A DNA stretch of 64,000 bases from Aeromicrobium sp. PE09-221 (GCF_002174305.1 NZ_MIJB01000028.1:1-64000); one strand, 5' to 3'; counted from the first letter of the stretch, positions 1 through 7,670 are shown. Program-made: numbers and translations. Notes: generated from the sequence alone by a model not told the origin.

Positions 1-11
1 CAGCGAACCTG

Positions 12-29
12 GGGCGGTTCATACCGCCC
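12..29. terminator. Short perfect hairpin ahead of the first small gene
   Basis: A 7-bp perfect stem (GGGCGGT / ACCGCCC) with a TCAT loop ends 16 bases before the first start codon. No T-run follows, so it may be a terminator of an upstream gene outside the window or a 5' leader structure of the operon. Confidence 0.35.
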
Positions 30-45
30 ACTACAGGAGGCAGTC

Positions 46-261
46 ATGGGTAGGCCGAAGGAGTTCGACACCACGGTGCATGTGCGTCTGGATTTCATGC
101 AGCACGCGTTCATTAAGCAACTGGCGCAGTTGGGCGGCATCACGCTGGCCGCTGCCGTGCGGGCGGTGGTCGAGAACGCGATGCGTGACGTCTACGAGGG
201 ACGTATCCCTAACGACAGTGAGCGCGTCCTCAACGACAGTGAGAAGGAGAAGGACCAGTGA
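46..261 (+). CDS. Small protein, possible ribbon-helix-helix DNA binder
   Basis: This 71-aa protein starts at ATG 46 with a strong AGGAGG Shine-Dalgarno seven bases upstream. The first half has a short basic/beta-like start (GRPKEF, then TVHVRLD) followed by two helices, a pattern resembling ribbon-helix-helix antitoxin or MobC-type accessory proteins, but no family is certain. The C-terminal third is acidic and carries a repeated NDSE segment (residues about 56-66). Its stop overlaps the GTG of the next gene (GTGA at 258-261), so the two are translationally coupled. The position beside tRNA-Phe suggests an element-borne gene; a plasmid or ICE accessory function is inference only. Confidence 0.6.
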   Translation: MGRPKEFDTTVHVRLDFMQHAFIKQLAQLGGITLAAAVRAVVENAMRDVYEGRIPNDSERVLNDSEKEKDQ

Positions 262-443
262 GTGACAACCCGATGTTGAAGCGGGCCGGTGGCAAGGTCG
301 CCGCCCTGCACGAGAGTGACCGTCGCCTACGGGCCAAGGCCGTCGCCGCCCGTCAGCGCGAGAAGGACCTCACCGCCTTGGAAGACGAGGCGCGGACCGC
401 CCGCCGCAAGCGGCTCGGCGTTACTCCCGGGACGGTGATCTGA
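258..443 (+). CDS. Small basic helical protein, function unknown
   Basis: A 61-aa protein starting with GTG at 258, overlapping the preceding stop by four bases, which supports coupled translation. It is rich in Arg, Lys and Ala with an alternating charged pattern, so it is probably almost entirely helical. There is no signal peptide or membrane segment and I recognise no family. Its stop is one base before the ATG of the next gene, so the three genes from 46 to 942 form one transcription unit. It could be an accessory replication or mobilisation protein; nothing in the sequence proves that. Confidence 0.5.
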   Translation: MSDNPMLKRAGGKVAALHESDRRLRAKAVAARQREKDLTALEDEARTARRKRLGVTPGTVI

Positions 444-444
444 C

Positions 445-942
445 ATGGGTGACCGACTCGATGACGAAGTCGAAGCCGCGTTGGCGCATCCGAAGATGAC
501 GTACGCGCTGGCGGAGAAGGTCAAGCGGTATCCGGCGTGGGCGAGAGCGAAGATGACCAGCCACGCGCACCAGACCGCCACCTTGTGGTGGGAGGAGGTC
601 AAGACCAAGACCAGCGAACTTCTCCCACGCCTGGACGCTGCTCAGGATCGTTACGACGAGATCGAAGCCGCCCTCGACGCCGGGACCATGACCGCTGTCG
701 AAGCCGTCGAGGCGATGAACACCCTGCGCGCGTCGGTCGCCGCTGAGGAACGTCGCTATGAAGCGTTGAGTCGTCAACACGCACGCGCTGATCAAGTCCA
801 TGCCGACCCCGTCGGGCACATGGAACACCTCTACGAGACCTATCCCGCTCTCGCGGAGAACCGCCCCACGCTGGGCGACTACCTCGCCCAGAGCAGCCGC
901 CCACCCTCAGACGGGCTCGGCCTCCACGGACGACTCACCTGA
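445..942 (+). CDS. Hypothetical helical (coiled-coil-like) protein
   Basis: A 165-aa soluble protein rich in Ala, Glu, Arg and Leu. The central region (about residues 50-120) has long charged heptad-like stretches suggestive of a coiled coil, and the N-terminus contains WAR and WWEE segments. No catalytic motif, membrane segment or signal peptide is seen. The start at ATG 445 is one base after the preceding stop. Codon use matches the rest of the small operon and the protein has the look of plasmid or integrative-element cargo. I do not recognise the family. Confidence 0.55.
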   Translation: MGDRLDDEVEAALAHPKMTYALAEKVKRYPAWARAKMTSHAHQTATLWWEEVKTKTSELLPRLDAAQDRYDEIEAALDAGTMTAVEAVEAMNTLRASVAAEERRYEALSRQHARADQVHADPVGHMEHLYETYPALAENRPTLGDYLAQSSRPPSDGLGLHGRLT

Positions 943-1042
943 GACGAAGACCCGGCACGAGTGGAGGGCGTCGTCGGTTGGGCCGACCACCCCTTCACCC
1001 GTCCCGGGCACCCACAACAACGCCCCTGAGAAAGGCACCACC

Positions 1043-1390
1043 ATGAACCCTACGAGCCCAACCACCATCCCCTACCTACCCGACGACATCAGCCTGCTCG
1101 CCGTCCGCAGCCACGCGGCGATCCGACCCCGCCACTCAGCCCACGACACACCCGCCTGGAGTGACCCCGACGTGCGTGCCGTCCGCCGAGCAGTCAAGAC
1201 ATGGCTGGCCCACTACGACGGCCTCCACCCCGGCCACGCGTACGCCGTGCCCGTGCGTGAAGTACTCGCCACTCTCCGCCGAGACCCACGAGTGACGGCC
1301 CCGCCAGCGGTCGTGTTGGCGAACGCGCTCAACACCGACGCCATCGAAGTCGTCACCCAACGCAGCCACACCATCAAGGCCGCGTCCTAA
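1043..1390 (+). CDS. Hypothetical protein, last gene of the small accessory operon
   Basis: A 115-aa protein from ATG 1043, with a GAAAGG ribosome binding site eight bases upstream. The reading frame stays open further 5', but that extension is Ser/Thr/Pro-rich shadow sequence of the previous gene, so the internal ATG is preferred. The protein is rich in His, Arg and Ala with no obvious motif. A 12-bp stem terminator follows eight bases after its stop, marking the end of the accessory unit. Function unknown. Confidence 0.5.
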   Translation: MNPTSPTTIPYLPDDISLLAVRSHAAIRPRHSAHDTPAWSDPDVRAVRRAVKTWLAHYDGLHPGHAYAVPVREVLATLRRDPRVTAPPAVVLANALNTDAIEVVTQRSHTIKAAS

Positions 1391-1397
1391 GACCGGT

Positions 1398-1449
1398 CGA
1401 GCGGGCCGAGTCTCCTGGTTACCGGCGTCGGCCCGCTCGGCCCCCACCA
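1398..1449 (+). terminator. Hairpin terminator after the small accessory operon
   Basis: A perfect 12-bp inverted repeat (CGAGCGGGCCGA at 1398-1409, complement at 1438-1449) begins seven bases after the stop at 1390. There is no clear T-run, as is common for high-GC actinobacterial terminators. From here to the tRNA-Phe terminator I see no gene. Confidence 0.55.
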
Positions 1450-1631
1450 GCACCCGCAGCCCAGCCACGAGCACTAGACCCCTCAAGGAGGACGGAACAC
1501 CATACACCCTACGCACAGCCGATCTACGCCAGTCCCGTCGTACAGACCAAAACTCGACCATCTGAGTAGCTGGTCGGGCATGGTCGCTGATGGTTCTCTG
1601 GACCATCGCAAGATTGGTCTCCAGAAACAGA

Positions 1632-1664
1632 TAAGTGGCGGTATCGCTGAGATACCGCCACTTA
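1632..1664 (-). terminator. Terminator of tRNA-Phe
   Basis: A perfect 14-bp stem (TAAGTGGCGGTATC and its complement) with a GCTGA loop lies seven bases downstream of the tRNA-Phe 3' end. Read on the minus strand it is followed by a T-rich stretch (TCTGTTTCTGG), a good intrinsic terminator. Confidence 0.75.
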
Positions 1665-1671
1665 CACGCTG

Positions 1672-1745
1672 TGGCCAGGGCCGGGGTCGAACCGGCGACC
1701 TTCCGCTTTTCAGGCGGACGCTCGTACCAACTGAGCTACCTGGCC
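1672..1745 (-). tRNA. tRNA-Phe (GAA)
   Basis: On the minus strand the sequence folds as a standard cloverleaf: acceptor GGCCAGG paired with CCTGGCC, discriminator A, D-loop with AGCTCAGTTGGT, anticodon loop CTGAAAA (anticodon GAA) on a GC-rich stem, and T-arm GGTTCGACCCC. CCA is not encoded. tRNA-Phe 3' ends are frequent integration sites in actinobacteria, which fits the unrelated small genes immediately 3' of it. Confidence 0.97.
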
Positions 1746-1821
1746 GACACTCATCGGCCGGAGCCGCGAGCGACGTTCACATTATCGCATCGCGGCGCTC
1801 CGGCCGACATGGGGTGGCGAA

Positions 1822-2433
1822 TCAGAGGACCGTAACCGCGTCCTCGTAGGCGAGCCGCGGCAGGCGGTCGAACCAGGGGTTGTCACCCGGCTTGCCGATG
1901 TTCATGACGACCACTGAATGCAGGTTCGTGCCGGCGAAGAACTCGGCATCGACGGCATCGTGGTCGAAACCGTTCATGGGCCCGGCGGCGAGACCGACGG
2001 CGCGCACGGCCATGATCGTGTACCCGACCTGGAGGCCGGCATTGAACTCCGCCACGCGACGGCGCGACTCCAGGTCCCCGAACCAGTGCTCGGACTCCGG
2101 AGCGTGGGGGAAGACCTCCGGCATGCGGCGGTTGAAGTCGGCATCCGCGGCCAGGATCGCGACGACGGGAGCTGAGGCGGTCTTCGGTCGGTTGTTATCG
2201 GACATGAGGGGCAGCAGCCGCCCCTTCGCCTCATCGGTGGTCAGGAAGACGATGCGCAGCGGCTGGCTGTTGGCAGCCGTGGGACCGTACTTGGCGATCT
2301 CGTAGATCTCGCGCAAGGTCTCGGCGGAGACGGGCTCGTCGCTGAACGAGTTGCTCGTTCGGCCTTCGCGGAAAAGCGTGTCCAGCGCGCGGTCGTCCAA
2401 GGGCGTCAGGTGATCCAAGGTCGCAGAGGTCAT
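1822..2433 (-). CDS. Nitroreductase family protein, RutE-like (malonic semialdehyde reductase type)
   Basis: A 203-aa FMN-dependent nitroreductase-family protein. The N-terminal pattern (DDRALDTLFREGRT, PVSAETLREIYEIAKYGPTAANSQ in pieces) and the C-terminal LPRLAYEDAV closely match RutE/YdfG-partner type enzymes of about 195-205 aa, which reduce malonic semialdehyde or other aldehydes and nitro compounds with NAD(P)H in the cytoplasm. GPTAANSQP (about residues 43-51) is the FMN-binding region. I chose the ATG at 2433; a second ATG at 2448 and longer in-frame extensions are less family-like. No rut pyrimidine-degradation genes are nearby, so the exact substrate is open. Confidence 0.85.
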   Translation of the reverse strand: MTSATLDHLTPLDDRALDTLFREGRTSNSFSDEPVSAETLREIYEIAKYGPTAANSQPLRIVFLTTDEAKGRLLPLMSDNNRPKTASAPVVAILAADADFNRRMPEVFPHAPESEHWFGDLESRRRVAEFNAGLQVGYTIMAVRAVGLAAGPMNGFDHDAVDAEFFAGTNLHSVVVMNIGKPGDNPWFDRLPRLAYEDAVTVL

Positions 2434-2512
2434 AGACGTTTCAACCATGTAGAACGCCGACGCTATTCCGCCGCATTCTGTGATCCGGCTCATGCGGCTC
2501 TACTCTCGCTTC

Positions 2513-2861
2513 ATGAGCATGATGATGATGGCCTTCCGAGTGCCCGAGGGAGTGTCCGACCCGGGGGCGTTCACGCAGGCCGCCGAGCTGGAGACCTTTC
2601 CACCGCTCGGGACCGCGGAGGACGTGGTGGAAGACCTCAACCGCCGGCTGAGAGAGCGGGGCTCGATTCCGGCGATGTCGATGAGACCTCGGGTGTCGTC
2701 CTCCCCGACGGAGTCGGCAGCATCAGTCTCACCGTGGGGAGGGGCAGGTGCGCTTCATCCTGGTGAACGACCCGACGGGTGAGGTGATCGATGTCTTCGC
2801 CGAATTGCGCGCGCAGGAGCGCTGGCACCTCCTCGACGCGGGCACCGGTGAGACGATCTGA
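2513..2861 (+). pseudogene. Small conserved-looking gene broken by two frameshifts
   Basis: Coding signal runs from the ATG at 2513 to a TGA at 2859-2861 but in three successive frames: the first frame to about 2660 (ending LRERG), the second from 2662 (LDSGDVDETSG to SISLTVG), and the third from about 2742 (GQVRFILVNDPTGEVIDV to DAGTGETI). Each switch is consistent with loss of one base inside a run of four Gs. Restored, it would give an acidic protein of roughly 115 aa with an N-terminal Met-rich start, perhaps an immunity- or YbjN-like small protein; I do not recognise it. It is either a decayed gene or two sequencing errors in G-tracts. Confidence 0.6.
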
Positions 2862-2881
2862 CGCAGCAAGGCGATCGCTCC

Positions 2882-2927
2882 GAAACGAGTGAAGCCCGCA
2901 CCTGACGGTACGGACTTCACTCGTTTC
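2882..2927 (-). terminator. Long hairpin downstream of tRNA-Asp
   Basis: A perfect 13-bp stem (GAAACGAGTGAAG and complement) continues, after one mismatch, into a further 7-bp stem with one mismatch and a TGAC loop. It lies five bases from the 3' end of tRNA-Asp and 21 bases after the broken gene, so it could terminate transcription from both sides. Confidence 0.65.
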
Positions 2928-2931
2928 TACG

Positions 2932-3005
2932 CGACCCCGACGGGACTCGAACCCGCGACCTCCGCCGTGACAGGGCGGCGCGCTAACCAACTGCGCCACG
3001 GGGCC
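2932..3005 (-). tRNA. tRNA-Asp (GTC)
   Basis: Minus-strand cloverleaf with acceptor GGCCCCG paired to CGGGGTC (one G-T pair), discriminator G, anticodon loop CTGTCAC (anticodon GTC) and T-arm GGGTTCGAGTCCC. CCA is not encoded. G34 of this tRNA is the position that would carry queuosine, the substrate of the GluQ-RS encoded at 6333-7208. Confidence 0.97.
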
Positions 3006-3153
3006 TCGTGCGTTGCGACCTCATCGATCGCGAACGCTACTCTACTGCACCCCACCCAGCCGGCCAACATCGGGGTCGTGCTCTTCCGATTGCCGTTGTC
3101 GGTGGGCGTTGGAAGACTGTCACGAGGCATACCTCCCTGTGGTCAGGAGACCC

Positions 3154-3963
3154 ATGATCGAATTTCGATCGGTCGGCAAGCAGTTCGACGACGGCACCCG
3201 CGCGGTGTCGGACTTCAACCTCGTCGTGCCCTCGCACGCCACCGTGGTCCTGGTGGGGTCATCGGGCAGCGGCAAGACGACGCTGCTGCGCAGCATCAAC
3301 CGCATGGTCGAGCCCACGGAGGGGCAGATCCTCATCGATGATGTCGATGTCGCGACCCAGAATCCCGTCGAGCTGCGCCGCAGCATCGGCTACGTGATGC
3401 AGCACGCGGGTCTCCTCCCGCACCGCAAGGTGATCGACAATGTCGCCACCGTCCTGCGGCTGTGCGGGATTCCCAAGAAGCGGGCACTCGATCGATCCGC
3501 CGAGGTGCTGGGCACCGTCGGCCTCGACTCGTCGCTCTACACCAAGTACCCGAGCCAGCTGTCCGGTGGCCAGCGCCAGCGCGTCGGCGTGGCCCGGGGG
3601 CTGGCCAATGACCCCAATATCCTGTTGATGGACGAGCCCTTCGGCGCCGTCGACCCGATCGTGCGCGCCGAACTGCAGACCGAGATGCTCCGCCTGCAGC
3701 GAGAGCTCGAGAAGACCACGGTCTTCGTCACCCACGACATCGAGGAGGCCTTCGCGCTCGGTGACCAGGTCGTGATCCTCAAGAAGGGCGGCGAGGTCGC
3801 GCAGATCGGCACACCCCAGGAGATCCTCGCCGACCCCGCGGACGATTTCGTGCGCAGCTTCGTCGGACTGGAGCGCGGGCAGCGCACCCTGCGCATCGAG
3901 GAGAAGGACGGACAGCGGATCGTCGTCGACGAGTACGGCCGCCCGGCAGGGGTCCTTCAATGA
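3154..3963 (+). CDS. Osmoprotectant ABC transporter, ATP-binding protein (ProV/OpuCA-like)
   Basis: ATPase of an osmoprotectant (betaine/choline-type) importer, 269 aa. Walker A GSSGSGKT is at about residues 35-42, the signature LSGGQ at 136-140, Walker B ILLMDEP at 156-162 and the switch motif VTHD at 192-195. Classical ProV/OpuCA proteins carry a C-terminal CBS pair and are near 370-400 aa; this one ends about 30 residues after the ATPase core (IVVDEYGRPAGVLQ), so the ionic-strength-sensing CBS module is absent or reduced. ATG 3154 is preferred because homology begins there (IEFRSVGKQF). The stop overlaps the next gene by four bases (ATGA), the first link of a four-gene operon. Confidence 0.92.
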   Translation: MIEFRSVGKQFDDGTRAVSDFNLVVPSHATVVLVGSSGSGKTTLLRSINRMVEPTEGQILIDDVDVATQNPVELRRSIGYVMQHAGLLPHRKVIDNVATVLRLCGIPKKRALDRSAEVLGTVGLDSSLYTKYPSQLSGGQRQRVGVARGLANDPNILLMDEPFGAVDPIVRAELQTEMLRLQRELEKTTVFVTHDIEEAFALGDQVVILKKGGEVAQIGTPQEILADPADDFVRSFVGLERGQRTLRIEEKDGQRIVVDEYGRPAGVLQ

Positions 3964-4637
3964 ATTGGGCTCTCGCCAACCGCGATCTGCTCGTCGAGTT
4001 GACCTGGCAGCACGTGTGGGTGAGTGCCGTCTGCATCCTGCTGGGCTTCGCCCTCGCCCTCCCCGTGGGCTGGTTCGCCTACGCCGCCAACCGCTCGCCG
4101 CGCCGCCCGATGCGCCAGTTGAGCGGAGGCGTCCTGAGCATCGGCAGCATCCTCTACACGATCCCATCGCTGCCGCTGCTGGTGATCCTCCCGTCGCTTC
4201 TCGGACTGCCGTGGCTCAGCGTCCTCAGCATCGTCATCGCGCTGACCGTCTACGCCTTCGCGATCATGGTCCGCAGCGTGGCCGATGCGCTGCGGTCAGT
4301 GCCGCCGATGGTGCTCGACTCCGCGACCGCCTGCGGATATAGCCGCACGCAGCGGGCACTCACCGTCACCCTCCCGTTGGCCGGGCCGGTGATGCTCGCC
4401 TCCCTGCGGGTCGTCTCGGTCAGCACGGTCAGTCTGCTGAGCATCGGAGCACTCACCGGCGTCCGCAATCTCGGGTCGCTGTTCACCAACGGCTACAACC
4501 GCGACTTCACGACGGAGATCGCCACGGGGATCGTGCTGACCGTGATCGTGGCCCTCGTCTTCGATGCGATCATCGTCGCCTCCGGTCGGCTCCTCATGCC
4601 CTGGTCCCGTGTCGTCCGCGCGGGAGGCGGTGAGTGA
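3960..4637 (+). CDS. Osmoprotectant ABC transporter permease 1 (ProW/OpuCB-like)
   Basis: An integral membrane protein of 225 aa with five to six hydrophobic segments and the binding-protein-dependent transport inner-membrane (BPD_transp_1) pattern; the cytoplasmic coupling loop reads LDSATACGYSRTQRALTVTLPLAGP (split here as LDSATACGYSRT and LPLAGP), equivalent to the EAA loop that docks on the ATPase. It starts with ATG 3960 overlapping the ATPase stop, and its own stop overlaps the second permease. Two separate small permeases plus a lipoprotein is the OpuC/OpuB arrangement rather than ProU. Confidence 0.9.
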   Translation: MNWALANRDLLVELTWQHVWVSAVCILLGFALALPVGWFAYAANRSPRRPMRQLSGGVLSIGSILYTIPSLPLLVILPSLLGLPWLSVLSIVIALTVYAFAIMVRSVADALRSVPPMVLDSATACGYSRTQRALTVTLPLAGPVMLASLRVVSVSTVSLLSIGALTGVRNLGSLFTNGYNRDFTTEIATGIVLTVIVALVFDAIIVASGRLLMPWSRVVRAGGGE

Positions 4638-5332
4638 TGAGCCTCATCAACGACACCGTCGCCTGGCTGACTGACTCCGCGCAGTGGAGCGGAGGTTCGG
4701 GTATCCCGTGGCGGGTCGCCCAGCATCTGGGCTATACGACCATCACCGTGCTCGCCGCCTCGGTGGTCGCGGTTCCGTTGGGCCTCTATGTCGGTCATAC
4801 CGGACGCTGGAAGAACACCGCGGTGCTGGTCACCGGCGCCTTGCGGGCCCTCCCGACTCTCGGACTGATCACCCTCATCGTGTTGCTGACCTCGGTCGGC
4901 CTGACCCCGGCGATCATCGCGCTGGCCGTCTTGTGCATCCCGCCGCTGCTGGCGGGCATCTACTCCGGGCTGGAGGCGGTCGACCCGGCCACGGTCGACG
5001 CCGCACGTGCGCAGGGCATGACCGAGACCCAGGTCATCACCCGGGTGGAGCTGCCGCTCGCGCTGCCGCTCATCATCGGTGGTCTGCGTTCCGCCGTGCT
5101 CCAGGTCATCGCCACGGCCACCGTCGCCGCGTTCATCGGCGTCGGTGGACTGGGGCGGTACATCATCGACGGTCTCGCCGTTCGAGACACGCCTCGCGTC
5201 CTCGGCGGGGCGATCATCGTCGTGGTGCTGGCACTGCTCATCGATGCGCTCTTCGCCGTAGGCCAGCGGCTCGCCTTCCGGCACGCATCGCCGGCCGACT
5301 CTCACCCCCAGCTGAAGGAGAAGACAGCATGA
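4634..5332 (+). CDS. Osmoprotectant ABC transporter permease 2 (OpuCD-like)
   Basis: Second membrane subunit, 232 aa, again BPD_transp_1 type. The EAA-like loop is visible as DAARAQGMTETQVITRVELP, followed by LPLIIGGLRSAVLQVIATAT, the conserved segment after the coupling helix in betaine/choline permeases. It would pair with permease 1 to form the heterodimeric channel. The start overlaps the previous stop by four bases and its stop overlaps the ATG of the binding protein, so all four genes are translationally coupled. Confidence 0.9.
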   Translation: MMSLINDTVAWLTDSAQWSGGSGIPWRVAQHLGYTTITVLAASVVAVPLGLYVGHTGRWKNTAVLVTGALRALPTLGLITLIVLLTSVGLTPAIIALAVLCIPPLLAGIYSGLEAVDPATVDAARAQGMTETQVITRVELPLALPLIIGGLRSAVLQVIATATVAAFIGVGGLGRYIIDGLAVRDTPRVLGGAIIVVVLALLIDALFAVGQRLAFRHASPADSHPQLKEKTA

Positions 5333-6228
5333 GAACCACCCACACCGTGATCGTCGCGGCCGCTGCCGCGCTCGCCCTCACGGCCTGTAGCGACCCGAGC
5401 TCGTCGGGTGACGGGAGCGGCGGCGACACTGTCCGCATCGGCTCGGCTGCCTTCCCCGAGAGCGAGATCATCGCCGAGGTCTACGCGCAGGCGCTCGAGG
5501 CTGAGGACTTCTCGGTCGAGCGACGCATGCAGATCGGTGCTCGCGAGGTCTACCTGCCGGCGCTCGAGAACGGCGAGCTGGACGTGCTGCCGGAGTACAC
5601 CGGCAATCTGCTCAGCTATGTCGACACCGAGACCACCGCCACGTCCCCCGAGGACATCGAGACCGAGCTTCCCGATGCCCTCCCCGACGGTTTGGAGGTC
5701 CTCGATCCCGCGCCGGCGGAGAACAAGGACTCCCTCAACGTCACTCAGGAGTTCGCCAGCGAGAACGATCTCGAGTCGATCGCGGATCTCGCCGATATCG
5801 ACGGACTGAGGCTCGCGGCCAATCCCGAGTTCGCCGAACGGTCCTACGGCATCCCCGGTCTGGAGCGGGTCTACGGCATCACGGGGGTCGATTTCACGCC
5901 GATCAACGACGGTGGCGGTCCCGCCACGCTGAGCGCACTGCTCGACGGCACGGTCGACGTCGCGGACATCTACAGCACCACGCCGTCCATCGTCGAGAAC
6001 GACCTGGTGACCTTGGAGGACCCCGAGAACATGATCGCGGCGCAGAATGTGGTGCCGGTGATCAGCAGCGACACGGTCAGCGATGAGGCGATCGAGGTGC
6101 TCAACCGGGTGTCGGCCGAGCTGACCACCGAGGACCTGATCGAGATGAACACCCGCAGCTCCGGTGACGAGAAAGCCGCTCCCGCCACCATCGCCAAGGA
6201 CTGGCTGGAGGACAAGGGCCTGATCTAA
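5329..6228 (+). CDS. Osmoprotectant ABC transporter substrate-binding lipoprotein (OpuAC family)
   Basis: A 299-aa secreted lipoprotein: signal peptide with lipobox LTAC, acylated Cys at residue 20, then a Ser/Gly-rich linker and an OpuAC-type periplasmic-binding fold (VRIGSAAFPESEIIAEVYAQ at the start of the mature domain, LPEYTGNLL, and a GGPATLSALLDGTVDVADIY segment). The family binds glycine betaine, choline, carnitine or related quaternary amines and hands them to the permeases; the ligand cannot be read from the sequence. A GGAG ribosome binding site precedes ATG 5329. The gene is followed by a very long palindrome that probably terminates the operon. Confidence 0.92.
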   Translation: MRTTHTVIVAAAAALALTACSDPSSSGDGSGGDTVRIGSAAFPESEIIAEVYAQALEAEDFSVERRMQIGAREVYLPALENGELDVLPEYTGNLLSYVDTETTATSPEDIETELPDALPDGLEVLDPAPAENKDSLNVTQEFASENDLESIADLADIDGLRLAANPEFAERSYGIPGLERVYGITGVDFTPINDGGGPATLSALLDGTVDVADIYSTTPSIVENDLVTLEDPENMIAAQNVVPVISSDTVSDEAIEVLNRVSAELTTEDLIEMNTRSSGDEKAAPATIAKDWLEDKGLI

Positions 6229-6232
6229 CGAG

Positions 6233-6307
6233 AGTTCTCGTTGAGTGTGACGTTTGGACGGCAAAGTCCACGATTCTGCCGTCCAAACGTCACACTCAAC
6301 GGGAACT
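6233..6307. repeat. Long intergenic palindrome, copy 1 of a repeated element
   Basis: Arms 6233-6263 and 6277-6307 form a 31-bp stem with a single G-T pair and a 13-base loop. It lies between the convergent osmoprotectant operon and gluQ, where it could act as a bidirectional terminator. The inner left-arm sequence from 6249 (GACGTTTGGACGGCAAAG) and the right-arm segment CCGTCCAAACGTCACACTCA recur exactly at 10097-10114 and 10127-10146, so this is a family rather than a unique terminator. Confidence 0.85.
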
Positions 6308-6332
6308 GTGCACCCCACTCAATGGGAACGGT

Positions 6333-7208
6333 TCAGGTGGGGGGCTTGAAGGTCCAGGGCGCGCGGGGGAGAGTCGCGGGGTCGAAGCTGTCGAGCAACT
6401 GCCGGGGTGTGGAGCCTGGGAGGCCGAGCGATTCGGCGATCGTGGCGAATACGTCCACCCCGCGCTCGGTGAGCTCTCGATAGGTTACCGCCCCGTCCCG
6501 CTTGGCGAGTCGCTGGCCCGCTGCGTTCAGGGCAAGCGGCACATGCGCGTACTTCGGGATGTCGAGGCCGAGCAGGTCGGCGAGATGCGCCTGGCGTGGC
6601 GCCGAGGTCAGCAGGTCGTCACCGCGGACCACCTGATCCACACCCTGTTCGTCGTCGTCCACGACCACGGCGAGGTTGTAGGCGGGGACTCCGTCGCCTC
6701 GGCGCAGCACGAAGTCATCGACATCCGCCGTGACCTCGCCGTGCAGCAGATCCTGCACGGTCCAGGCTTCCACGTCGGCGCGGAGCCGGATCGCCGGAGT
6801 CCGCTCGGCTCGCCGTGTCGCGCGTTCGGCCTCGCTCAGCTCCCGGCAGGTTCCGGGGTAGGCGCCCGGTGGGCGGTGCGGTGCGCTCGGCGCTTCGAGG
6901 ATCTCGCGCCGGGTGCAGAAGCACTCGAAGGTCCGTCCGTCGGCTACGAGTCGATCGATCGCGGTGTCGTAGAGGGCGCGACGCCCGGTCTGCCGGACGG
7001 GATCGCCATCCCAGTCCAGGCCGAGGGCGCGCAGGTCCTCGAGCTGTCGTTCGGCGGCGCCGGGGCGCGCCCGGTCCAGGTCCTCCAACCGGATCAGGAA
7101 GGCACGGCCGGTGGATCGCGCGAAGAGCCAGGCCAGCAGCGCCGTCCGCAGGTTGCCGATGTGCAGGTCGCCTGAAGGGGAGGGGGCGAACCGGCCGGTG
7201 GCGGACAT
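6333..7208 (-). CDS. gluQ: Glutamyl-Q tRNA(Asp) synthetase
   Basis: A 291-aa paralogue of the glutamyl-tRNA synthetase catalytic domain that lacks the anticodon-binding domain. It activates glutamate and attaches it to queuosine at position 34 of tRNA-Asp. Visible motifs: [14 protein letters not shown] (class I HIGH-type motif, residues about 6-19), zinc-ligand region CFCTRRE, and the KMSKS-equivalent LAKRDGAV. Length fits the family (about 290-310). I chose ATG 7208 because it has a GGAGG Shine-Dalgarno at five bases and homology starts there; the frame is open further upstream but without coding character. Its substrate tRNA-Asp is encoded 3.3 kb away. Confidence 0.93.
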   Translation of the reverse strand: MSATGRFAPSPSGDLHIGNLRTALLAWLFARSTGRAFLIRLEDLDRARPGAAERQLEDLRALGLDWDGDPVRQTGRRALYDTAIDRLVADGRTFECFCTRREILEAPSAPHRPPGAYPGTCRELSEAERATRRAERTPAIRLRADVEAWTVQDLLHGEVTADVDDFVLRRGDGVPAYNLAVVVDDDEQGVDQVVRGDDLLTSAPRQAHLADLLGLDIPKYAHVPLALNAAGQRLAKRDGAVTYRELTERGVDVFATIAESLGLPGSTPRQLLDSFDPATLPRAPWTFKPPT

Positions 7209-7270
7209 GTCCTCCAGTATGGCGATGCCCTGAGTGCACATATCTCGAGCTGTGATGACATCGTGGCCGC

Positions 7271-7453
7271 ATGACTCAGGACGGACGCACACTGCTCGTC
7301 GTCGTCGCCAGCGTTCTGACGGCCTTCGCGGTGAATCTGGTGCTGGACGCCACCACGGAGTTCCCGATGCTCCTCCGTTGGGTGGTGGCGATCCTGGCCT
7401 CGGTGTTGGTGACCAAGGTCGCGACGGCACGTTCTGCGGGATCGCGCGACTGA
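7271..7453 (+). CDS. Small membrane protein
   Basis: A 60-aa protein with two predicted membrane segments (about residues 8-25 and 33-50) and a short basic tail (TARSAGSRD). It starts at ATG 7271, divergent from gluQ with 62 bases between the starts. No family recognised. The two clean hydrophobic segments and the coding-like third-position GC support a real gene, but evidence is limited. Confidence 0.5.
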   Translation: MTQDGRTLLVVVASVLTAFAVNLVLDATTEFPMLLRWVVAILASVLVTKVATARSAGSRD

Positions 7454-7469
7454 GCCGGTGATCGCCGGC

Positions 7470-7670
7470 TCAGTCGCCGTTGCTGGCCCGCCAGATGCGG
7501 TAGGCGATCGCACCCGTGACCAGCCCGGCGAACACGCTGGCGGGCACCCAGGCGAACCAGGGCCAGCCGGCGGCGATCCCGAGGGGTGCGCCGATCGCCA
7601 GCCAGGCGACGATGAAGGTGATGCAGGCCATGGTGACCACATAGGTGCGGTCCGGCGGTTGGGTGCTCAT
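7470..7670 (-). CDS. Small membrane protein with two hydrophobic segments
   Basis: A 66-aa protein from ATG 7670 (MSTQPPDRTYVV). Two hydrophobic stretches (about residues 8-30 and 35-55) with the W-rich pair GWPWFAWVPASVFAG between them suggest a helical hairpin in the membrane. The ATG overlaps the stop of the upstream minus-strand gene (ATGA), so translation is probably coupled. Function unknown; similar two-helix proteins are common in actinobacteria. Confidence 0.6.
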   Translation of the reverse strand: MSTQPPDRTYVVTMACITFIVAWLAIGAPLGIAAGWPWFAWVPASVFAGLVTGAIAYRIWRASNGD

